From NCBI GenBank assembly GCA_003599885.1, contig QZKW01000087.1, forward strand, positions 1 through 63,940: a stretch of DNA of 63,940 nucleotides. Reading direction: 5' to 3'. This DNA comes from Desulfobacteraceae bacterium (lineage in GTDB: Bacteria; Desulfobacterota; Desulfobacteria; Desulfobacterales; Desulfosalsimonadaceae). Under the pieces are notes generated by a model. The model searched no databases, had not been told where the DNA came from, and saw only the letters and a program-made list of their open reading frames with translations. A program made the translations under genes and the position numbers. Of the stretch, positions 56,943 through 63,940 are shown one piece after another; the stretch's first letter is position 1, and each line of letters starts with the position of its first letter.

Positions 56943-57362
56943 ATTTCACCGCGAAAGAACACAAGAATCACAAAGAAAAGCAGCAATGATTAAATTTTTT
57001 TTCGCGTTCTTTGTGATCCTTCGCGATGAATTCATTATTCCGAAGATAACAATTGCAATCCGTTATTATAGATAAAATTCCCCTCCCCAATTTAAACGAA
57101 AAGCTCCCTTCCTCCAAATCTTAGATGGCTTCATTTGTTTCATGAAGAATTCTACCGCGACATTCCGGATTCAATCAAAAATTTTGGCGTAAGTTTTGCA
57201 AATATTTTAATTAGTCACCGGCGTTTAGAACCTGACCATTGTTTCCATCCATCAGCAGATGGCGATGAGAGGTATGAAGATAAATTTCCGGAATAATTCT
57301 CCATTCCTCTCTGGCATTCCTTGATTTTTTAACCACAGGATCAACTTATTTCAGGAGGACAT
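56919..57362. other. 444-bp intergenic region with an inverted repeat
   Basis: No gene is seen. An interrupted inverted repeat pairs CGCGAA at 56950 with TTCGCG at 57020, and AATCACAAAGAA at 56967 with TTCTTTGTGAT at 57007. The phrase TTCACCGCGAAAGAACACAAG resembles dispersed repeats frequent in deltaproteobacterial genomes. The remaining AT-rich part probably holds the promoter of the following gene. Confidence 0.5.
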
Positions 57363-58127
57363 ATGGCAGCTTCAGGCAGAAACGGTTCCAGCGATAAAGC
57401 GGACAGTTATCGCCCCGGCATGTACCATGAAACCATGCCGAAAGTATATGATATCATTGAAGGTGCATTCCGGGAGTGGAAAAAGGAAAAACAAATTTTC
57501 CCTAAGAATCTGCCCCTGATTTGCATTTCGAGAAAAATCGGTGTCGGATCTTATGAAATTGCGGAAATGGTGGCGAAAAAAATCAATTATCGGGTGTATG
57601 ATCGTGAAATTCTGGAATATCTGATCAATACCAAAGACGTTGATCAAACCATCAGGGAATTTCTTGATGAGCGCTGTCCCAGCGGGCTTGAAACCCTGCT
57701 GGCAAAGATTTTAAGGGAAACGGTGTTTAAAAGTGAAAATACGAAGCTCTTATTTAAAGCTATTTTCACCATTGCCAATTTGGGTCCGACGATTTTCGTG
57801 GGCAGGGGTGCGCATCTAGTATTGCCCAGAGACCGTGTGCTGGCAATCCGGCTGACATGCAGCAACGAATACCGGAGCCGTCGGCTGGCCCGGATACTCG
57901 GGATTTCCGAAACCTCAGCCTCCTTGCGCCTTGCCCACCTGGACATTGAACAGAAAAGTTTTTTTAAAAACGTTTATAATCTGAAAACCGCGCCCAAGGA
58001 AGAATTCGATATGATTCTGTATATGGATCATTTTAAAAACCCGAATGCGGTTGCGGGAATCATTGTTTCGGCTTTTGAGAATAAGTTCGGTGTCAATTTG
58101 TCAACCGGAGGCAGAGACGCCGGTTAA
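57363..58127 (+). CDS. Cytidylate-kinase-like protein (upstream copy)
   Basis: The 254-residue protein belongs to the cytidylate kinase-like family (Pfam 13189 type). Its nucleotide loop reads SRKIGVGSYEIAEMVAKK, where true CMP kinases have a GxxGxGKS-type P-loop, so activity on CMP is doubtful. VYDREILEYL, FVGRGAHLVLP and the RLTCSNEYRSRRLARIL arginine region follow the family. A 40-residue N-terminal part includes YRPGMYHE, shared with the paralogue at 63057. The start follows CAGGAGG. It lies 187 bp before the formate dehydrogenase operon. Function unknown. Confidence 0.82.
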   Translation: MAASGRNGSSDKADSYRPGMYHETMPKVYDIIEGAFREWKKEKQIFPKNLPLICISRKIGVGSYEIAEMVAKKINYRVYDREILEYLINTKDVDQTIREFLDERCPSGLETLLAKILRETVFKSENTKLLFKAIFTIANLGPTIFVGRGAHLVLPRDRVLAIRLTCSNEYRSRRLARILGISETSASLRLAHLDIEQKSFFKNVYNLKTAPKEEFDMILYMDHFKNPNAVAGIIVSAFENKFGVNLSTGGRDAG

Positions 58128-58136
58128 CGCATAATG

Positions 58137-58159
58137 TTTTTTTACACGGTGTAAAAAAA
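58137..58159. promoter_or_regulatory. 11-bp perfect palindrome before fdhA
   Basis: TTTTTTTACAC and GTGTAAAAAAA flank a single G. It could be a bidirectional terminator with a very short loop for the preceding gene, or an operator for the fdhA operon. It lies 155 bp before the fdhA start. Confidence 0.4.
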
Positions 58160-58313
58160 TCCGGCACCATGGCTGCACGTGAACGGTGTTTAGTTTAATG
58201 GACAGTCCCCACTACTTTTTGGAGGTGTAAAAATATTCGGTAATCTTTGTCTGCGGTAAATGTTGCTTTTTACGGGACCATTAACATGAACGGTCAAAAA
58301 GTGAGGTGACAGG

Positions 58314-61300
58314 ATGAAAGAAATTACTCGGCGGGAATTTCTCTGGATTTCAGGCGGAACAGTCGCAGGTATTGCGCTCAGCGGCTGTCTGGGGGTTGAC
58401 ATGCAACCGGTGCGTGAATCCGTGTCGGGTCTGCGTATCCTCCATGCCCGGCAGACCACAACGATTTGTCCCTATTGTTCCGTCAGCTGCGGCATCATTG
58501 TCCACACTTCCGATGGGAAGGTGATCAATACCGAAGGTGATCCGGACCATCCCATCAATGAAGGGGCGCTGTGCAGCAAAGGGATGTCCGTGTATCAGCT
58601 TTCCCACAACAACATTAACCGGCTTACCAAACCTCTTTACCGCGCCCCTTACGCCACCGAGTGGGAAGAGTTGTCATGGGATGATGCGCTGGAAAAAATC
58701 GCCCGGCGGATGAAGGAAACCCGAGACAATACTTTTGAAATTCAAAATACAAAAGGCGAAATCGTTCATCGCACCCTGGGGATGGCGTCCCTGGGAAGCG
58801 CAGCCATGGATAACGAAGAGTGTTATCTGTATCAGAAAATGCTGAGAAGTCTGGGGTTTGTCTATATCGAACATCAGGCCCGTATCTGACATTCCGCAAC
58901 TGTAGCGGCTCTGGGAGAGTCGTTCGGACGCGGCGCAATGACGAACCACTGGATTGATCTTGCCAACAGTGACTGCATTCTGGCCATGGGGAGCAACCCG
59001 GTTAAAAATCATCCCATTTCCTTTAAATGGATGATGAAAGCCGTTGACAGAGGGGCGACCCTCATCAGCGTGGATCCCCGCTATACCCGTACGTCGGCCA
59101 AGGCCCACCTGTATGCCCCCTTACGCTCCGGCAGTGATATCGCCTTCCTGGGCGGCATGATCCGCTATATCCTGGAAAACAATCTCTATTTTGAGGAATA
59201 TGTCCGGGAATATACCAATGCGCCTTTTCTGATTAATCCGGATTTTCAGCTCACGGCGGAAAATGACGGAATTTTCTCGGGGTTTATCGGGACCAAAACC
59301 GATGAGGGCTATGTAGACGGCAAATATGATAAAACCTCATGGTCCTATCAGAAAGATGCCAATGGTGCGGTTCTGAAGGACCCGACGCTCAAAAATAAAA
59401 ATTGTGTATTCCAACTCCTGAAAAAACACTATTCCCGCTATACGCCGGAGGTGGTTTCTCAAGTTACCGGCACACCGCTTGATAAACTGATGCCGGTTTA
59501 TGAGGCATACAGCAAAACAGGCAGGCCGGATAAAAGCGGCACCGTCATGTATGCCATGGGCTGGACCCAGCATACAGTGGGTACCCAGAACATCCGGGCC
59601 ATGTGTATCATTCAACTGCTCCTGGGCAATATGGGAATGGCCGGCGGCGGCGTGAACGCGCTTCGGGGAGAATCCAACGTTCAGGGTTCCACCGATCACG
59701 GCCTTCTGTATCATATCCTCCCGGGATATCTCAAAACGCCGAAAGCTTCACAGCAGAACTACGCCGATTATGTCACGGCCAGCACCCCGGTCAGTTCCGA
59801 TCCCATGAGCGCCAACTGGTGGCAGAATTATCCCAAATATTCAGCCAGTCTGCTGAGGGAATTCTTCGGCCCCGAAGTTCCGCTGGCGGACGCCTACACC
59901 CTGTTGCCCAAAATGGAGGACGCAGACAATTATTCCTGGCTGATGATATTCGACAAGCTCTACCAGAATAAAATATCCGGGCTTCTGGCCTGGGGGCAAA
60001 ATCCCGCTTGCAGCGGCGCCAATGCCAACAAAACCCGGCAGGCCATGACGAATCTGGACTGGCTGGTGAATGTGAACCTGTTCGACAATGAAACCGGCTC
60101 TTTCTGGAAAGGGCCGGGAATGGATCCGGAAAAAATTAAAACCGAAGTGTTCATGCTGCCCTGTGCCGTGTCGTTTGAAAAAGAAGGCAGCCTGTCCAAC
60201 AGCGGCAGATGGATGCAGTGGCGGTATAAAGCATCGGAACCGCCTGGAGACGCAAGGTCTGATGCGGATATTATGTCGGATTTGTTTTGCCAGATCAGAA
60301 AACTTTACCAAAAAAAAGGCGGGGCGTTTCCTGACCCCATTCTGAAGCTCAAGTGGAATTATGGCCCGGAGGAAGACAACGGCAGGCTGCGCCATATAGA
60401 TCCTCACAGGGTGGCAAAAGAAATCAACGGGTATTTCCTGGAAGACAAGATCATAGGTGGGAAGCAATACAACAAGGGAACTCTGGTGCCGAGTTTTCTT
60501 CTGCTTCAGGATGACGGCTCCACTTCCAGCGGAAACTGGCTGTACTGCAATTCTTATACGGAAGAAGGCAATATGGCGGCCAGGCGGAACAAAAGCGATC
60601 CGTCCAGAATCGGATTATACTCCGGATGGGCCTGGTCCTGGCCCCTCAACCGCCGGATTATCTATAACCGCGCATCTGTTGATAAAAACGGGAAACCCTG
60701 GGCCCCTGAAAAACCCGTTATTGAATGGCATTTGAATGTATGGCGGGGCGATGTGCCGGACGGTCCATGGCCCCCTTTGTCCAAGGGCGAGAAATCCCGA
60801 CATCCTTTTATTATGCTGCCCGAAGGTCTCGGCAAAATATTTGGCCCCGGCCTTGCCGACGGACCGTTTCCGGAACACTATGAGCCGCTTGAGAGTCCCC
60901 TTGAAAAAAATCCCTTATCTCCGCAATTCGTGAATCCGGCCCTTAAACGCTATGATCGTGGCGGTGACGGTGATCAGATGAATCTGAGGGCGTCTTTTAA
61001 TCCGAAATTTCCCTTTGTATGCACGACATACCGGCTGGGCGAGCACTGGCAGACCGGCGTCATGACCCGATGGACGCCGTGGCTGGCGGAACTGGAGCCG
61101 GCCATGTTTGTTGAAATCGGTGAAGTCCTGGCAAAGGAACTGGGGATCAGTAACGGTGAAACCGTCATTGTTGAATCTGCCCGGGGAGCGCTGGAGGCCG
61201 TCGCCATTGTCACGATACGGTGGGAACCCTTTACTGTCATGGGAAAAACCATTCACCAGGTTGGCGTTCCATGGCATTACGGCTGGGCCACCACAGCGGA

Positions 61301-61445
61301 AAGAAATTATCACGCGAAGGACAAAAAACCTGAAATTTTTACCTTCGGCGATACGTCCAATCTGCTGACACCCAACATCGGCGATGCCAATACCATGATC
61401 CCTGAGAGCAAGTGCTTCATGGTGAACGTTAAAAAAAAAGCGTAA
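58314..61445 (+). CDS. fdhA: Periplasmic formate dehydrogenase, selenocysteine-containing catalytic subunit
   Basis: The molybdopterin (Mo/W) enzyme oxidises formate to CO2. The gene reads through an in-frame TGA at 58887-58889 in HQARI-U192-HSATVA, where the family has Sec. The full protein has 1043 residues. A twin-arginine signal (TRREFLWISGG) exports it folded. The [4Fe-4S] site is CPYCSVSCGII (about residues 53-63). GRGAMTNHWIDLANSDCIL and the C-terminal molybdopterin-binding domain (RLGEHWQTG) are intact. The ribosome site is GTGAGGTGACAGG. fdhB and fdhE follow; no cytochrome b subunit is seen, so the enzyme is probably soluble and feeds cytochrome c3-like carriers. Confidence 0.95.
58890..58908 (+). 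promoter_or_regulatory. Possible SECIS hairpin in fdhA
   Basis: CCGC and GCGG pair around the loop AACTGTA, four bases behind the UGA. The stem is short, and a longer alternative using the following 25 bases may be the real element. The selenocysteine call rests on homology, not on this hairpin. Confidence 0.3.
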
Positions 61446-61457
61446 GGGGGGATTCTC

Positions 61458-62081
61458 ATGGATAACATGGCAATATATATCGACATCTCAAAATGCACGG
61501 CTTGCCGGTCCTGCCAGGTTGCCTGCAAGAACTGGAACCAGTTAAAAGCGGAACAAACACAAAACCGCGGGTCACATGAGAATCCGCCGGATTTGTCTGT
61601 TCAGACCTGGAATCGCATCCGATGGATTGAAAACCATAAAAACGGGAAAATATCCTGGACCTTTTTCAGTGATCGCTGCCGGCATTGCGACCCGCCGGAC
61701 TGCAAGTATATCGCCGACACGTTTGTGGAAGGGGCTGTGATCAAGGACAGCAGCGGGGCGGTTCTGTTTACGGAAAAAATTAAAGACATTGATCCTGATG
61801 AAATACTGTCCGCCTGTCCTTATAATATACCGCGATTTGACGAGGCAACCCGGATGTTTTTCAAATGCAGTTTCTGTTCCGACAGAATTCCTTACGGCCT
61901 GCCGCCTGCCTGTGTAAAAGCCTGTTCAACGGGGGCTTTGAACTTTGGCGAAAAGGCAAAAATGCTTCAACTGGCCCGGGATCGGATAAAGCAGCTTGCA
62001 AATGACGCGGTACTGTATCCGGGCGAGGAATATAATACATTCTGGGTGTTGCCGGATAAGGGGCTGCTGCAATCCATATAA
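61458..62081 (+). CDS. fdhB: Formate dehydrogenase iron-sulfur subunit
   Basis: The 207-residue electron-transfer subunit has the ferredoxin-like cysteine groups DISKCTACRSCQVACKNWN, CRHCDPPDCKYIAD, SACPYNIPR and FKCSFCSDR with ACVKACSTGAL, enough for up to four [4Fe-4S] clusters. It has no signal peptide and no C-terminal membrane anchor, so it should be exported together with FdhA by the Tat route. The anchor of E. coli FdnH is absent, which supports a soluble FdhAB as in Desulfovibrio. It lies 12 bp after fdhA. The ribosome site is AAGGGGGG. Confidence 0.93.
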   Translation: MDNMAIYIDISKCTACRSCQVACKNWNQLKAEQTQNRGSHENPPDLSVQTWNRIRWIENHKNGKISWTFFSDRCRHCDPPDCKYIADTFVEGAVIKDSSGAVLFTEKIKDIDPDEILSACPYNIPRFDEATRMFFKCSFCSDRIPYGLPPACVKACSTGALNFGEKAKMLQLARDRIKQLANDAVLYPGEEYNTFWVLPDKGLLQSI

Positions 62082-62105
62082 CCTTAAAACAAAAAAGGAT
62101 GTGTC

Positions 62106-63032
62106 ATGTCAAATCATGTGCTTGGAAAAAACCAGAACAGAAAAGAAAATCTTAAAAAAAGAACCGGGCTGCTGCATCAAATGAAGGCTGAAATGCCCCA
62201 ATATAAAGAGCTTCTGGACTTTTATGAGCCGGTGCTGGAGGAAAGGAAAAAATTCAAATCCGCATTAAGAGAATCGCTGCACCCGAATATCGCGGATGAT
62301 CCAGGTTATTATCAGTTGCAATTGGAAAAACATATCCCCCTGGTTGCTAAAACCGATGTCCAGTTTGACAATAAGGTAATGATTGACCATTTAATTAAGC
62401 TCTTACAGATTCTGAGAGCAAGAACCCAAAACGTGCCAGGCATTTTTTTAGATCGAATCACCCGGAACAAAAATTTCAGCTTTGAGGCGATATTTAATGA
62501 AAGTTTTTTGTCAGACGCGGCCTCCACTTCCAAAGAATCCATGCCCGCAGAGCTAATAGACTTTCTGGTCAATGAAATGATTAACCCGGTTCTCGAAATT
62601 TATGCTGAAAAAATAAGGGATCAGATTGAGTTGAGGACTTGGGACAGAGGCATTTGCCCGGTTTGCGGCGAGAAACCTGCTCTGGCCGCGTTAACGAAAG
62701 ATGAGGGGAAGAGGATTTTAATCTGTTCGTCCTGCAGCACCGAGTGGAAATTTTCCCGGATCAAATGCCCGTATTGCGGGAACCACGATCAGCAGCAGAT
62801 GTCTTATCTGTTAATAGAAAAAGACGAAAAATACCGCATTGAACTGTGCGACGGATGCAGACGCTATTTAAAGACCATTGATTTGCGAAAAACAACCCAT
62901 GATGTTTGTTACGACATCGAAAATATTATTACGTGCCATCTGGATATCATTGCTCTTAATAAGGGATATTCAGACAGATATCCATTGGCGCCGCCAGCCG
63001 TTCAATGTGAAAGTCGCAATTTTATCCATTAA
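62106..63032 (+). CDS. fdhE: Formate dehydrogenase accessory protein FdhE
   Basis: FdhE is needed to mature Tat-exported formate dehydrogenases. The 308-residue protein has a helical first half and a C-terminal rubredoxin-like part with four cysteine pairs: CPVCGEKP, CSSCSTEW, CPYCGNHD and CDGCRRYL. The pairs are known to bind iron in the family. It starts 24 bp after fdhB and is followed after 24 bp by the second cytidylate-kinase-like gene. Confidence 0.92.
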   Translation: MSNHVLGKNQNRKENLKKRTGLLHQMKAEMPQYKELLDFYEPVLEERKKFKSALRESLHPNIADDPGYYQLQLEKHIPLVAKTDVQFDNKVMIDHLIKLLQILRARTQNVPGIFLDRITRNKNFSFEAIFNESFLSDAASTSKESMPAELIDFLVNEMINPVLEIYAEKIRDQIELRTWDRGICPVCGEKPALAALTKDEGKRILICSSCSTEWKFSRIKCPYCGNHDQQQMSYLLIEKDEKYRIELCDGCRRYLKTIDLRKTTHDVCYDIENIITCHLDIIALNKGYSDRYPLAPPAVQCESRNFIH

Positions 63033-63056
63033 TTTAATTCTGAAGCGGGAGATCAT

Positions 63057-63830
63057 ATGACGGATTTCAAATCATCCGGTAGTGCTGATAATGAAAGCAG
63101 AGATTACGTTCCGGGAATGTATCACAAGGAAAAACCGAATATTCAAGAGCGGATTGAGAAGGTTTTCAACGACTGGCAACTGGTGCGAAAATTAGGAAAA
63201 TCAGAAGCGAAGAAACAGTTTCCGGTGATCTGTTTTTCGCGGAAAATCGGTGTTGGTGCGCTTGAAGTTGCTGATATTCTATCAAATAAAATTGGATATC
63301 ACGTGATTGATCGGGAAATTATGGAATACCTGGCAAGCCGGAAGGGCGGGGATGATGGGCTTGCGGAATTAATTGATGAACATTGCCTCAGCGAAATGGA
63401 AGATATTTTTGCCATGCGTTTTGGCGTGAAATCGTATGCCCAAAACGAGTATTCCCTGCTGCTGTTTCGCGCCATATTTTCTTTTGCGGCGCTTGGACCC
63501 GCGATTTTCGTCGGCAGAGGCGCTCACCTCATATTGCCGCGGGAACAGGTTCTTGCCGTCAGGCTGACATGCAGCAATGCTTTCCGAATGACCCGAATTG
63601 CAAGAATGCTTAACATTTCCGAATTTGATGCGTTTTCACGGTTAAAAGAGCTCGATGAAGAGCAACAGCGGTTTTTCAAGAGAGTATACAATATTGAGGA
63701 AGGCGCTCCTGAGGAATATGACATCACCATTAACCGTGATTTTTTCAGAGATCCTGTTCAGATAGCTGAAACTGTAAAAACCGCATTTTTTCAGAAATTC
63801 GGCTGCCAGGCTGCCGTTAGTTCATGCTAA
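63057..63830 (+). CDS. Cytidylate-kinase-like protein (downstream copy)
   Basis: The 257-residue paralogue of the gene at 57363 shares the N-terminal YVPGMYHKEKP, the loop SRKIGVGALEVADILSNK, IDREIMEYL, GPAIFVGRGAHLILPRE and VRLTCSNAFRMTRIARML. As in the other copy, the canonical kinase P-loop is missing. It sits 24 bp behind fdhE and is probably the last gene of the operon. A role in formate dehydrogenase maturation or control is possible but not proven. The 110 bp after it hold nothing I recognise. Confidence 0.82.
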   Translation: MTDFKSSGSADNESRDYVPGMYHKEKPNIQERIEKVFNDWQLVRKLGKSEAKKQFPVICFSRKIGVGALEVADILSNKIGYHVIDREIMEYLASRKGGDDGLAELIDEHCLSEMEDIFAMRFGVKSYAQNEYSLLLFRAIFSFAALGPAIFVGRGAHLILPREQVLAVRLTCSNAFRMTRIARMLNISEFDAFSRLKELDEEQQRFFKRVYNIEEGAPEEYDITINRDFFRDPVQIAETVKTAFFQKFGCQAAVSSC

Positions 63831-63940
63831 AAGTAGAATAATCGTACAGGTTCAGAGGATAACGATTATATCCTAACCAAGCCAATTTAAATTTGGTTTT
63901 TGTTCTTTGAAAAATAAATCTATTGCATCCACCAATAATG

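Noticed and set aside
58938-61445. Separate formate dehydrogenase gene starting after the UGA
   Set aside because: It continues the same protein; the UGA is the selenocysteine codon of a single fdhA.

Overview
The window looks like a chromosome segment of an anaerobic Desulfobacterota bacterium, probably a sulfate reducer of the Desulfobacterales type. This is inferred, not shown by a marker gene. The support is a selenocysteine formate dehydrogenase without a membrane subunit, a second likely selenoprotein (Prx-like), NifU/NifS used outside a nif cluster, many PAS hybrid histidine kinases, a CX4C rubredoxin and an exosortase H. Two in-frame UGA codons at catalytic positions indicate that the host decodes selenocysteine.

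Layout. 1-3900: the 3' end of a quinol-type nitric oxide reductase gene and a membrane-bound hybrid kinase. 4010-7966: nifU-nifS-cysE-cysK, a compact cysteine and Fe-S assembly operon. 8363-14074: small stress or unknown proteins (GAF, CGGC, HAD, DUF1232-DnaJ), nth, a ThiI-like PP-loop protein and rlmN. 14228-23103: a translation and RNA-processing block (ffh, rpsP, khpA, rimM, trmD, a SPOUT protein, rplS, rnhB, yraN, rsmI) running into an ADP-forming acyl-CoA synthetase and a phosphopantetheinyl transferase. 23152-30634: a Cys-rich unknown, a lipoprotein amidohydrolase, DUF3795, exosortase H with a SEC-C-tailed partner, a PAS hybrid kinase and a lone ETF alpha subunit.

30838-33886: a DUF2520 gene whose stop codon was split by a 930-bp IS5-family element, then a diguanylate cyclase. 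34079-43418: eight tightly packed genes (glycosyltransferase, two PaaK/CapK-like adenylating enzymes, a beta-keto acid cleavage enzyme, GNAT, ATP-grasp, AsnB and radical SAM). This looks like a dedicated pathway for an acyl- or aminoacyl-modified glycan or small amide, and it is the best candidate for an undescribed system here.

43650-51073: a Prx-like selenoprotein, pgm, a TetR regulator divergent from an amine oxidase/zinc-ribbon/rubredoxin operon, a DUF481 protein, mscL and mscS. 51393-56918: two tandem paralogous hybrid kinases bracketed by similar heptamer repeats. 57363-63830: fdhA(Sec)-fdhB-fdhE flanked on both sides by paralogous cytidylate-kinase-like genes.

No rRNA, tRNA, CRISPR array or replication origin was recognised.
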